From the NCBI RefSeq assembly GCF_001921865.1, contig NZ_MSCT01000006.1, positions 124,001 through 188,000 on the forward strand: a DNA stretch of 64,000 nucleotides, given 5' to 3'. Positions 45,059 through 54,071 of the stretch are shown in pieces. The number at the start of each line of letters is the position of its first letter. Positions within the stretch are counted from its first letter, which is position 1. The notes beneath the pieces were generated by a model that had not been told where the DNA came from, did no database searches, and worked only from the letters and a program-made list of their open reading frames with translations. A program made the position numbers and the translations under genes. This DNA comes from Pseudomonas chlororaphis. GTDB lineage: Bacteria; Pseudomonadota; Gammaproteobacteria; Pseudomonadales; Pseudomonadaceae.

Positions 45059-46369
45059 ATGCACGCCCCGAGATCCAGTGTTTCGCGTACCCGGCAAGTA
45101 GTCGCCGCCGTGATCGGCAACGCCCTGGAGTGGTACGACTTCATCGTCTACGGCTTCCTGGCCAGTATCATCGCCCGGCAGTTTTTCCCGTCCGAAGACG
45201 AATACGCCTCGCTGTTGATGGCGCTTGCCACCTTCGGCGTGGGTTTCTTCATGCGTCCCGTGGGCGGTGTCCTGCTGGGCATCTATTCGGACCGCAAGGG
45301 GCGCAAGGCGGCGATGCAACTGATCATCCGGCTGATGACGGTGTCCATCGCCCTGATCGCCTTCGCCCCCAACTACGCGGCTATCGGCATGGGCGCGCCG
45401 CTGCTGATTGTCGTCGCGCGCATGCTGCAAGGCTTCGCCACCGGTGGCGAATACGCCAGCGCCACGGCGTTCCTGGTGGAAAGCGCGCCGGCGCACCGCA
45501 AGGGCCTGTACGGTTCCTGGCAACTGGTCGGGCAATGCCTGGCGGTGTTCTCCGGGGCGGCCATGGTCGCGCTGGTCACCCACCTGTTCTCACCCGAGGA
45601 TCTCGACCTGTGGGGGTGGCGCCTGCCGTTCGTCCTCGGCTTGCTGATCGGCCCGGTGGGCCTGTGGATCCGCAAGTACATGGAGGAGCCGGAAGCCTTC
45701 GTCGAGGCCCGCAAGCAGGTCCGCGGCAATGGCCCGGGGCTGGTGCACGTATTGCGCGAGTACCGGCGTAGCATCCTGGTGTCCATGGGCCTGGCCTGCG
45801 GGGCGACCGTGTCGTTCTACGTGGTGCTGGTGAACATGCCGACCTTCGCCCACAAGAACCTGGGCTTGCCGCTGGACCAGGTGCTGCTGGTGCAAATGTT
45901 CGCGGTGGCGCTGATGACCCTGGTGATCCCGCTGTCCGGCGCTTTGTCGGACCGCCTGGGGCGCCGCCCGGTATTGCTGGCCTTTACCCTGGCGTTCTTC
46001 GTGATGGTCTACCCGCTGTACGTCTGGGTTGCGGCGGCGCCGTCTATCGAACGCCTGCTGGTGATGCAGGTGCTGCTGTGCAGCGCCATCGGTGGCTTTT
46101 TCGGCCCGGCGCCGACGGCCCTGGCCGAACAGTTCCCGGTGCAGGTGCGCTCCACCGGGGTGTCGGTGGCCTACAACGTGGCGGTGATGGTCTTCGGCGG
46201 TTTCGCTCCGCTGATCGTGACCTGGCTCAGCAAGGTGCTGGGTACCCCGGTGGCGCCGGCCTTCTATGTACTCTTTGCTTGCCTGTTGACGCTATTGGGC
46301 ACTTATTGCCTGCATGAGGCACCCAAGGAGCAGAAACCGGACACATTGAATTTCGGGGTGAAGCCTTGA
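45059..46369 (+). CDS. MHS-family MFS symporter
   Basis: 436 residues, about 12 helices, metabolite:H+ symporter family. Seen: VIGNALEWYDFIVYGFLASI, YSDRKGRKAAMQL in loop 2-3 and QGFATGGEYASATAFLVESA in helix 5. Relatives carry citrate, dicarboxylates, betaine or aromatic acids. The stop overlaps the amidase start by one base (TGATG), so the carrier and amidase are coupled. It likely imports the substrate hydrolysed by its neighbours. Confidence 0.88.
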   Translation: MHAPRSSVSRTRQVVAAVIGNALEWYDFIVYGFLASIIARQFFPSEDEYASLLMALATFGVGFFMRPVGGVLLGIYSDRKGRKAAMQLIIRLMTVSIALIAFAPNYAAIGMGAPLLIVVARMLQGFATGGEYASATAFLVESAPAHRKGLYGSWQLVGQCLAVFSGAAMVALVTHLFSPEDLDLWGWRLPFVLGLLIGPVGLWIRKYMEEPEAFVEARKQVRGNGPGLVHVLREYRRSILVSMGLACGATVSFYVVLVNMPTFAHKNLGLPLDQVLLVQMFAVALMTLVIPLSGALSDRLGRRPVLLAFTLAFFVMVYPLYVWVAAAPSIERLLVMQVLLCSAIGGFFGPAPTALAEQFPVQVRSTGVSVAYNVAVMVFGGFAPLIVTWLSKVLGTPVAPAFYVLFACLLTLLGTYCLHEAPKEQKPDTLNFGVKP

Positions 46370-47826
46370 TGGATAACGCAGTGCCAGACCTTGGGCCCAT
46401 CGTTGAACTGGGCGCCGTCGAATTGTCCCGGGCGATCCATGCCCGCCAGTTTTCCTGCCGCGAAGTGATGTCGGCCTACCTCGACCGCATCGAGCAGTGC
46501 AACCCGCGGGTCAATGCCCTGGTGTCCCTGCGCGAGCGCAAGGTGCTGCTGGCCGAGGCCGACGAGCGCGACCGCCAGTTGGGGCGGGGCCAGTCCCTGG
46601 GCTGGATGCACGGCATGCCCCAGGCGATCAAGGACCTGGCGGCCACCGCCGGGCTGCGCACGACCCTGGGCTCGCCGCTGTTCGCCGAGCAGGTCCCGGC
46701 CCACGACGCCATCAGCGTGGCGCGGGTCCGGGCCAGCGGGGCGCTGATGATCGGCAAGAGCAACGTGCCGGAATTCGGCCTTGGCTCGCAGACCTACAAC
46801 GAGGTGTTCGGCACCACCGGCAACGCCTACGACCCGCGCCTCAATGCCGGCGGCAGCAGCGGCGGGGCGGCGGTGGCCCTGGCGTTGCGCATGCTGCCGG
46901 TGGCCGATGGCAGCGACATGATGGGCTCGTTGCGCAACCCGGCGGCGTTCAACAATGTCTTCGGCCTGCGTCCGTCCCAGGGGCGGGTCCCCCATGGGCC
47001 GGCGCCGGAACTGTTCGTCCAGCAACTGGCTACCGAAGGCCCGATGGGCCGCAGCGTGGCGGATGTCGCGCGCCTGCTGGCGACCCAGGCCGGGTACGAC
47101 CCACGGGTACCGCTGTCGTCCAGGGACGATCCGGCGATTTTCAATGAGCCCCTGCAACGGGACTTTCGCGGCGCGCGCCTGGGCTGGCTGGGCGACTACG
47201 GCGGTTATCTGGCCATGGACGACGGCGTGCTGGCGTTGTGCGAAAGCGCGCTGGCAGACTTTCGCCGGCTGGGCTGCGAGGTTGAGGCCTGTCAGCCGGC
47301 GTTTTCCATGGAGCAGCTGTGGCAATGCTGGCTGGCGCATCGGCATTGGCTGGTGCAGGGCAGCCTCGGGCCGTTGTATGCCGACCCGCAAAAGCGTGGC
47401 CTGCTCAAGCCCGAAGCGCAGTGGGAGGTCGAAGGCGGGTTGCGCCTGAGCGCGGCGGACATCTACCGCGCGTCGCAGGTCCGCAGCGATTGGTACCGGG
47501 CCCTGGAGCAGCTGTTCGAGCGTTACGATTTTCTGCTGTTGCCCAGTGCCCAGGTGTTCCCTTTCGATGCAGGCTTGCACTGGCCGCGGGTGGTCGGCGG
47601 GCGGGAAATGGACACCTACCATCGTTGGATGGAGGTGGTGATAGGCCCGACCCTGGCCGGCCTGCCGAGCCTCAGCGTACCGGTCGGTTTCAACCCGGCG
47701 GGGTTGCCCATGGGCCTGCAGATCATCGGCCCGGCCCAGGCCGACCGGGCGGTATTGCAGCTCGGCCATGCCCACGAACAGTTGACGCAGTGGGTCAGGC
47801 GCCGGCCGCCCGGTCATCCGCTGTAA
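46369..47826 (+). CDS. Amidase signature family hydrolase
   Basis: 485 residues, Ser-cisSer-Lys amidase. The catalytic K88 lies in GMPQAIKDLAAT and the cis-Ser in NAGGSSGGAAVALA (S163/S164). The nucleophile S187 is in GSDMMGSLRNPAA, where the usual GGS is MGS. It hydrolyses carboxamides, and the substrate cannot be told. ATG in the MFS stop codon is the start; a TTG one codon earlier is less likely. Downstream is the IclR gene. Confidence 0.9.
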   Translation: MDNAVPDLGPIVELGAVELSRAIHARQFSCREVMSAYLDRIEQCNPRVNALVSLRERKVLLAEADERDRQLGRGQSLGWMHGMPQAIKDLAATAGLRTTLGSPLFAEQVPAHDAISVARVRASGALMIGKSNVPEFGLGSQTYNEVFGTTGNAYDPRLNAGGSSGGAAVALALRMLPVADGSDMMGSLRNPAAFNNVFGLRPSQGRVPHGPAPELFVQQLATEGPMGRSVADVARLLATQAGYDPRVPLSSRDDPAIFNEPLQRDFRGARLGWLGDYGGYLAMDDGVLALCESALADFRRLGCEVEACQPAFSMEQLWQCWLAHRHWLVQGSLGPLYADPQKRGLLKPEAQWEVEGGLRLSAADIYRASQVRSDWYRALEQLFERYDFLLLPSAQVFPFDAGLHWPRVVGGREMDTYHRWMEVVIGPTLAGLPSLSVPVGFNPAGLPMGLQIIGPAQADRAVLQLGHAHEQLTQWVRRRPPGHPL

Positions 47827-47912
47827 CCTTCGGCTTGGGAGGCGCGGGTCCATTGGGCCCGCATCTTGCTGCGTGAAACGCTCATCCATCCGCTTATCAG
47901 GGAGGTCGGCAT

Positions 47913-48683
47913 ATGGCCAGCAAGGTAGAAACCGGCAGTGTGCGTTCGGTCGAACGGGCGTTGGCGATCGTCGAACTGCTGGGCCAGCACCAGGCCCTGG
48001 GCCTGGAGGAGTTGCATTACCTGACGGCGCTGCCCAAGGCCACGGTGTCGCGCATGCTCCTGACGTTACAGGAGCAGGGCTGGATCTACCGCGGCTTGAG
48101 CGACCGGCGTTATCGGCTGTGCGCCCGTCGGTTGTTCGGCGATCAGCAGCAGCGCTTCAAGCGGCAGTTGGTGGAGCGTGCCGCGCCCTGGCTGCAAGCG
48201 TTGAGCGAGCGCACCGGGCTGGTGGTCGACCTGTCGTGTTTTGACGGTGAACGCCTGGAGGTGATGGAAAGTTCGATTCCCGCGGTGTTGCGCAAGCGCT
48301 ATCCGCACAACTGCCAGATCGTCGGTCACTATTCAAGCCTGTTCCACTCGGCGATGGGCAAGGCCTGCCTGGCCGAGCTGGATCATGAGCAGGTGCAACG
48401 CCTCGCCGCCCGCGAACGAGTGCCCCAGGAAGACCAGTACCGTGCCTGCGAACAGTCTCAGCACCAGGGGTTCGGCCAGCGCACCGAGGGCTATTGGGAA
48501 TATCCGGTACGCTTGCCGTTCCTGATCCGCGCCGTGGCGTTGCCGCTTCGCGACCAGGGCCGGCTGGTGGGCAGCATGGCTTTGCACTGGCCGATGGACC
48601 AGGCGCCGGTGGAGCGGGTGCTGAGCCTGCACTTGGCGAGTCTCGCCGCCACCGTCCACGACGTCGAGCGCAGTCTGGCGTGA
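47913..48683 (+). CDS. IclR-family transcriptional regulator
   Basis: 256 residues. N-terminal winged helix GSVRSVERALAIVELLGQHQ with LEELHYLTALPKATVSRMLL. The effector domain includes YSSLFHSAMGKACLAEL and the usual late hydrophobic strand IRAVALPLRDQGRLVGSMAL. It lies 86 bases after the amidase on the same strand, with a ribosome site GGGAGG, and probably controls the M20-MFS-amidase block. The ligand is unknown. Confidence 0.85.
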   Translation: MASKVETGSVRSVERALAIVELLGQHQALGLEELHYLTALPKATVSRMLLTLQEQGWIYRGLSDRRYRLCARRLFGDQQQRFKRQLVERAAPWLQALSERTGLVVDLSCFDGERLEVMESSIPAVLRKRYPHNCQIVGHYSSLFHSAMGKACLAELDHEQVQRLAARERVPQEDQYRACEQSQHQGFGQRTEGYWEYPVRLPFLIRAVALPLRDQGRLVGSMALHWPMDQAPVERVLSLHLASLAATVHDVERSLA

Positions 48684-48988
48684 CCTGTAAAACATACAGA
48701 CCATCGGTCTGTAGCCGCTGCCGAGCGACAGCGAGGCTGCGTACGGACGCGCAGCGGCCGCAACCCGAACGACACCGTGTTCCAGGCAAACCCCGCACGT
48801 AAACCGCAGGCTGCGTCGCAATGCCGCTCCATCTCGTACGCTGCCTCACGGCCTCGGCAGCGGCTACCAGGGGATCTTTTTCGTCTTCGTACACTCCGAG
48901 TATTCGCCGTTCAGGCCCGGTCGCTGTTTGCAAGCGCCCGCGGGCCGGTTAAGGTTCGGCTCAGATTTCTCGACCCCAAGAGTCTTCC
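48684..48988. repeat. Intergenic with second-family REP pair (48710-48868)
   Basis: CTGTAGCCGCTGCCGAGCGACAGCGAGGCTGC opens the unit, CCTCGGCAGCGGCTAC closes it, with a ~110-base spacer that holds a second dyad-rich stretch. No gene is seen in this 305-base gap. Confidence 0.75.
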
Positions 48989-49579
48989 ATGTTCAAGCTG
49001 TCTTTCCCCAACGCCATGGCTGCGTTGCTGCTGGCCTGCGCGGCCCTGCCGGCCCAGGCCGACTGGTACCTGGACAACGAGTCCTCGCGCCTGTCGTTCG
49101 TCACCACCAAGAACGCCAATGTCGCCGAGGTCCAGCGCTTCCTGATCTTGCACGGCAAGGTCGATGCCAAGGGCATGGCCCGGCTGGAGGTCGAGCTGGA
49201 TTCGATCAGCAGCGGCATTCCTTTGCGCGACGAGCGCATGCGCAAGGAGCTGTTCGAGATTGCCCAGCACCCGGATGCCCTGATCGAGGCACAGATCAAT
49301 CTGCGGCCGATCAACGACCTGGCGCCTGGCGCGCAGATCGAGCTGCGCCTGCCGGTCAACGTCACCTTGCACGGCAAGCAGCACGAGTATAGCGCTGAAC
49401 TCCTGGCCACGCGCCTGGACGATCGGCGCTTCCAGGTGGTGACCCTGGAACCGCTGGTACTCAACGCCGCCGATTTTGACCTGTTGCCGGGCCTGGAAAC
49501 CCTGCGCAAGGCCGCCGGCCTGTCGGCGATCAGTCTCTCGGTGCCGGTGGGTGCGGTGCTGATCTTCACGGCGCGCTGA
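48989..49579 (+). CDS. YceI-family periplasmic protein
   Basis: 196 residues. Signal peptide (about 1-24, cleaved after ALPAQA) and a lipocalin-like YceI beta-barrel: WYLDNESSRLSFVTTKNANV, LEVELDSISSGIPLRDERMR and VTLHGKQHEYSAELLA. YceI proteins bind isoprenoid-like lipids in the periplasm, and their role is often stress-linked or unknown. The next gene starts two bases after the stop, so it is co-translated with the ClsB-like enzyme. This pairing hints at envelope lipid handling. Confidence 0.88.
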   Translation: MFKLSFPNAMAALLLACAALPAQADWYLDNESSRLSFVTTKNANVAEVQRFLILHGKVDAKGMARLEVELDSISSGIPLRDERMRKELFEIAQHPDALIEAQINLRPINDLAPGAQIELRLPVNVTLHGKQHEYSAELLATRLDDRRFQVVTLEPLVLNAADFDLLPGLETLRKAAGLSAISLSVPVGAVLIFTAR

Positions 49580-49580
49580 C

Positions 49581-50738
49581 ATGGCGGGCGCGGTCTTTCC
49601 CTGGCGTGAAGGCAATCGCTTCGAGTTGCTGATCGACGGCCCGAGCTTCTTTCCGCGGATGCTGGTGGCGATTGCCCGGGCCCGCGAGCAGGTCGAGCTG
49701 GAGCTGTACCTGGTGGAAGCCGGCGCATGCGCCGAAGCCATGGTCCAGGCGCTGGTTCAGGCCGCCGAGCGCGGGGTGCGGGTGCGTTGCCTGTTCGACG
49801 ACTACGGCAGCCTGGCGTTTACCCTGGGCCTGCGCCAGCGGTTGACCGGCGCCGGGGTCGAGCTGCGTTTCTACAATCGCCTGAGCTGGCGCCGCGGGCT
49901 ACGCAACCTGTATCGCGACCATCGCAAGCTGTTGCTGGTGGACCAGGAACTGGCGGTGGTCGGCGGCACCGGGGTCACTGACGAATTCTGGAACCCGCTG
50001 CAAGACAGCTGCGACTGGCATGAAGTCATGGTGGAGATCAGCGGCCCGCTGGTGCTCGACTGGCAGATGCTGTTCGACCGGCAGTGGATCGCCAACCGCC
50101 ATCGCACCGCCTGGAAGCCCGCCTCGAACTTTGGCCTGCCGCGCTTGCCGCGGGTCCCGGCCCAGGGCGAGGGCATGGGCCGGGTGGCCTACGCCGATGC
50201 CCGGCAACACCGCGACATCCTGCAATCGCTGGTGCGGGCGCTGAACAGCGGGCAACGGCGAGTCTGGCTGGCGACCCCGTATTTCCTGCCGACCTGGAAG
50301 GTCCGTCGTTCCCTGCGTCGCGCGGCGGGGCGTGGGGTGGATGTGCGCCTGTTGCTGACTGGGCCGCGCACCGATCACCCCTCGGTGCGTTATGCCGGGC
50401 ACCGTTATTACCCGCGCCTGTTGCGGGCTGGGGTGAAGATCTTCGAGTACCAGCCGCGCTTCCTGCATTTGAAGATGGTGCTGATCGACGACTGGGTGAG
50501 CATCGGCTCGTGCAATTTCGACCACTGGAACCTGCGCTTCAACCTGGAAGCCAACCTCGAGGCCCTCGACCTGCCGCTGACCGAGGCGGTGGCCGCGAGC
50601 TTCCTCGCCGACTTCGCCCAGAGCCAGCAGGTCAGCCTCGAGGCCTGGAAGAACCGCCCGCTGTGGCGCCGGGTCAAGCAACGGATCTGGGGTTGGGTCG
50701 ACCGGCTGGTGGTGAACCTGCTGGATCGCCGGGGCTGA
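49581..50738 (+). CDS. clsB: Phospholipase D-type cardiolipin synthase (ClsB-like)
   Basis: 385 residues, two HKD motifs: DHRKLLLVD (H114) and FLHLKMVLIDD (H296), followed by GSCNFDHWNLRFNLEANLEA. ClsB-type enzymes join two phosphatidylglycerols or PG and PE to make cardiolipin at the inner membrane. No N-terminal membrane helices, as expected for ClsB rather than ClsA. It is coupled to the yceI-like gene. Confidence 0.87.
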   Translation: MAGAVFPWREGNRFELLIDGPSFFPRMLVAIARAREQVELELYLVEAGACAEAMVQALVQAAERGVRVRCLFDDYGSLAFTLGLRQRLTGAGVELRFYNRLSWRRGLRNLYRDHRKLLLVDQELAVVGGTGVTDEFWNPLQDSCDWHEVMVEISGPLVLDWQMLFDRQWIANRHRTAWKPASNFGLPRLPRVPAQGEGMGRVAYADARQHRDILQSLVRALNSGQRRVWLATPYFLPTWKVRRSLRRAAGRGVDVRLLLTGPRTDHPSVRYAGHRYYPRLLRAGVKIFEYQPRFLHLKMVLIDDWVSIGSCNFDHWNLRFNLEANLEALDLPLTEAVAASFLADFAQSQQVSLEAWKNRPLWRRVKQRIWGWVDRLVVNLLDRRG

Positions 50739-50746
50739 ACCGGCGC

Positions 50747-50801
50747 TATCGCGAGCAAGCTCGCTCCTACAGGGAATTGCGCCGATGCTGTAGGAGCGAG
50801 C
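50747..50801. repeat. REP pair with a truncated second arm
   Basis: TATCGCGAGCAAGCTCGCTCCTAC, spacer, then CTGTAGGAGCGAGCC, after which the palindrome is broken by GGGGGGAGGGG at the end of bglX. Confidence 0.75.
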
Positions 50802-50814
50802 CTGGGGGGAGGGG

Positions 50815-53136
50815 TTACAGCAGCTCGAAGCTCTGTTGCTTGACGTCCCGGGAGTCCAGGCCGATCTCGACCTTGAACTCGCCCGGTTCGGCGGCGTACT
50901 TGAGCTGGGCGTTGTAGAACTTCAGGTCGTCTTCGCTGATGCTGAAGTGGATCACCTTCTGTTCGCCGGCCTTGAGCTGCACTTTCTGGAAGTCCTTGAG
51001 TTCCTTGATCGGGCGGATCATGGAGCCGGCGACGTCCTGGATATACAACTGCACCACGGTTTCGCCGTCGCGCTTGCCGGTGTTTTTCAGCGTCACGCTG
51101 GCGTCGAGCTTGCCGCTCTTGTTCAGGGTGGTCGACGACAGGGCCATGTCCGACAGGCTGAACGTGGTGTAGCTCAGGCCATAACCGAACGGAAACAGCG
51201 GGCCCGTGGTGTCGTCGAAATACTGCGAGGTGTAGTTGCCCGGCTTGCCCGGAGTGAACGGTCGGCCAATGGTCAGGTGGTTGTAATAGGTCGGGATCTG
51301 CCCCACCGAACGCGGGAAGGTGATCGGCAGCTTGCCCGACGGGTTGTAGTCGCCGAACAGCACGTCGGCGATGGCGTTGCCGCCTTCGGTGCCGCTGAAC
51401 CAGGTTTCCAGGATCGCGTCGGCCTGTTCGTTCTCCTCGAGCAGCGACAGCGGCCGGCCGTTCATCAGCACCAGCACCAGCGGCTTGCCGGTGGCCTTGA
51501 GGGCCTTGATCAGCTCGCGCTGGCTGGCCGGGATGTGCAGGTCGGTACGGCTCGAGGATTCGTGGGACATGCCCCGCGACTCGCCCACCGCCGCGACCAC
51601 CACGTCGGCCTGCTGCGCGGCCTTGACCGCTTCATCGATCAACTGCTGGGCCGAACGCGGGTCGTCCACCACTTCCGGGGCATCGAAGTTGAGGAAGTTC
51701 AGGTAGTCGACCACCTTCTTGTCGGCGGTGATGTTCGAGCCGCGGGCGTAGATCAGTTGCGCCTTGTCGCCCAGGGCGCGGCTCATGCCGTCGTACAGGG
51801 TGACCGATTGGGCCGGCACGCCGGCGGCGGCCCAGCTGCCCATCATGTCGATCGGCGCCTTGGCCAGCGGGCCGACCAGGGCGATCTTGCCGGCCTTTTG
51901 CAGCGGCAGGGTGTCGTTGGCGTTCTTCAGCAGCACCAGGCTGCGGCGCGCCACATCGCGGGCGTCGTCGCGGTGCAGGCGGCTTTCGGCGTTGGTGTCG
52001 GCCGGGTCCTGCTCGGCCTTGCCGATACGCAGGTACGGGTCGGCGAACAGGCCCATGTCGTACTTGGCGGCCAGCACTTCGCGCACGGCGTTGTCGAGGT
52101 CGCGCTGGCTGACGTCGCCGGACTTGATCAGCCCTGGCAGCTCCTTGGCGTACAGCGAGTCGTTCATGCTCATGTCGATGCCGGCCTTGATCGCCAGCTT
52201 GGCGGCTTCGCGGCCGTCCTTGGCGACGCCGTGGCGCATCAGCTCGACGATGGCGCCGTGGTCGCTCACCGCCAGGCCCTTGAAGCCCCACTCCTTGCGC
52301 AGCAGGTCGTTCATCAGCCAGGTGTTGGAGGTGGCCGGCACGCCGTTGATCGAGTTCAGCGCCACCATCACCCCGCCGGCACCGGCGTCGATCGCCGCGC
52401 GGTAGGGCGGCAGGTAGTCCTGGTACATCTTCACCGGGCTCATGTCGACGATGTTGTAGTCGCGACCGCCTTCCACCGCGCCGTACAGGGCGAAGTGCTT
52501 GACGCTGGCCATGATGCTGTCGGCGTTCTTCGCACTGTCGCCCTGGTAGGCCTTGACCATCACCTTGGCGATGCGCGAGACCAGGTAGGTGTCTTCGCCG
52601 AAACCTTCGGAAGTACGGCCCCAGCGCGGGTCGCGGGAGATGTCGACCATCGGCGCGAAGGTGATGTCCAGGCTGTCGGCGCTGGCTTCCCGGGCGGCGA
52701 TGCGCCCGGAGCGGCCGATGGCGTCCATGTCCCAGCTCGACGCCAGGGCTAGGGGGATCGGGAAAATCGTGCGGTGGCCGTGGATCACGTCATAGGCGAA
52801 GAACATCGGGATCTTCAGCCGGCTGCGCATGGCCGCGTCCTGCATCGGCCGGTTTTCCGGGCGAGTGATGGAGTTGAAGGTGCCGCCGATGCGGCCGGCG
52901 GCGATTTCCTTGCGGATCAGCTCGCGGGGCATTTCCGGGCCGATGCTGATCAGGCGCAACTGGCCGATCTTCTCATCGAGGGTCATCTGCTTGAGCAGGT
53001 TGTCGATAAAGGCGTCCTTGTTCAGCAGGACCGCCGCGGAAAAGGGTTTTTCTTGGGCCGACGCCGGTGCGGTGGCGGCCAGGGCAGGGTGACTGGCCAG
53101 GCTGACCAGCAGGCCCAGCAAACACAGCTTCTTCAT
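50815..53136 (-). CDS. bglX: Periplasmic beta-glucosidase BglX (GH3)
   Basis: 773 residues, near the E. coli BglX length of 765. Signal peptide MKKLCLLGLLVSLASHPALA. GH3 N-domain: MVDISRDPRWGRTSEGFGED and nucleophile D292 in GFKGLAVSDHGAIVELM. The C-domain has AVGESRGMSHESSSRTDLHI, then a fibronectin III-like end (VTLKNTGKRDGETVVQLYIQ). It hydrolyses beta-glucosides in the periplasm. Monocistronic; its leader (53137-53389) shares the gap with lemA. Confidence 0.95.
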   Translation of the reverse strand: MKKLCLLGLLVSLASHPALAATAPASAQEKPFSAAVLLNKDAFIDNLLKQMTLDEKIGQLRLISIGPEMPRELIRKEIAAGRIGGTFNSITRPENRPMQDAAMRSRLKIPMFFAYDVIHGHRTIFPIPLALASSWDMDAIGRSGRIAAREASADSLDITFAPMVDISRDPRWGRTSEGFGEDTYLVSRIAKVMVKAYQGDSAKNADSIMASVKHFALYGAVEGGRDYNIVDMSPVKMYQDYLPPYRAAIDAGAGGVMVALNSINGVPATSNTWLMNDLLRKEWGFKGLAVSDHGAIVELMRHGVAKDGREAAKLAIKAGIDMSMNDSLYAKELPGLIKSGDVSQRDLDNAVREVLAAKYDMGLFADPYLRIGKAEQDPADTNAESRLHRDDARDVARRSLVLLKNANDTLPLQKAGKIALVGPLAKAPIDMMGSWAAAGVPAQSVTLYDGMSRALGDKAQLIYARGSNITADKKVVDYLNFLNFDAPEVVDDPRSAQQLIDEAVKAAQQADVVVAAVGESRGMSHESSSRTDLHIPASQRELIKALKATGKPLVLVLMNGRPLSLLEENEQADAILETWFSGTEGGNAIADVLFGDYNPSGKLPITFPRSVGQIPTYYNHLTIGRPFTPGKPGNYTSQYFDDTTGPLFPFGYGLSYTTFSLSDMALSSTTLNKSGKLDASVTLKNTGKRDGETVVQLYIQDVAGSMIRPIKELKDFQKVQLKAGEQKVIHFSISEDDLKFYNAQLKYAAEPGEFKVEIGLDSRDVKQQSFELL

Positions 53137-53389
53137 GAATATTGTTCTCTAGGGCCTGAAACGGACGCGATACAGGCGCGTCGGGGGGCCGAAAATTAGG
53201 GAGCGGCTAATAACGGAACGACTATTGTTGTTCGGATAAATGCAGCACACTTCTGAACTCTTTTTCGTGCTGGGCATCTTTTAGCCGATTGGCTCGATGC
53301 AATCCAGTCGCAACGGCAGATTATGCCCGATGCATCCGGCTTGCAGGGTCACAGGTTCAATTCCATAGATTGCAAGGAGCGTCACCACT

Positions 53390-53998
53390 ATGAACGTACG
53401 ACAAAGCCTGCGCTCGAGCTGGCCCGTGATGGCCCTGTTGCTGCTCAGCAGCCTGCTGAGCGGCTGCGGGATCAACAACATCCCGACCCTCGACGAACAG
53501 GCCAAGGCGGCCTGGGGCCAGGTACAGAACCAGTACCAGCGACGCGCCGACCTGATCCCCAACCTGGTGGAAACGGTCAAGGGCTATGCCAAGCACGAAC
53601 AGGACACCCTGACCGCGGTGATCGAGGCGCGGGCCAAGGCCACCTCGATCCAGGTCGACGCCAATACCCTGGACAACCCGGAAAAACTCAAGCAGTTCCA
53701 GCAGGCCCAGGACCAGTTGAGCGGCGCCTTGAGCCGCCTGATGGTGGTCTCCGAGCGTTATCCGGACCTCAAGGCCAACCAGAACTTCCTGGCCTTGCAG
53801 TCGCAGCTCGAAGGCACCGAGAACCGCATCGCCGTGGCCCGCCGCGATTTCATCCTCGCGGTGCAGAAGTACAACACCGAGATCCGCACCTTCCCTGGCC
53901 GCCTGTGGCACAGCGTGATGTACAGCAACCTGCCGGTGCGCGAGACCTTCGAGGCCACCAGCCCCGACGCCGACAAGGCGCCGCAAGTGAAGTTCTGA
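53390..53998 (+). CDS. lemA: LemA-family lipoprotein
   Basis: 202 residues. The N-terminal membrane/lipoprotein signal ends at LLSSLLSGC (C26). The LemA helical domain follows: VQNQYQRRADLIPNLVETVK, YAKHEQDTLTAVIEARAKAT and the ERYPDLKANQNFLALQSQLE hallmark. Function unclear; LemA proteins are usually found with TPM-domain (YgcG) proteins, as here. Good ribosome site AAGGAG. Not the GacS-type kinase that was also once named LemA. Confidence 0.93.
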   Translation: MNVRQSLRSSWPVMALLLLSSLLSGCGINNIPTLDEQAKAAWGQVQNQYQRRADLIPNLVETVKGYAKHEQDTLTAVIEARAKATSIQVDANTLDNPEKLKQFQQAQDQLSGALSRLMVVSERYPDLKANQNFLALQSQLEGTENRIAVARRDFILAVQKYNTEIRTFPGRLWHSVMYSNLPVRETFEATSPDADKAPQVKF

Positions 53999-54071
53999 TC
54001 AGCAGCGGGCGCCCGCGGATCGCGCAAGCGGCCACGGGGCTTGGCCCGGCGTTACCACGGATGAGGTTCCA

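Noticed and set aside
43490-45583. A 697-codon minus-strand frame across the M20 gene
   Set aside because: Antisense shadow of a conserved M20 hydrolase and of the MFS start; no domain.
53390-53998. lemA as the GacS-type sensor kinase once called LemA
   Set aside because: The protein is a 202-residue lipoprotein of the LemA helical family with no kinase domain.
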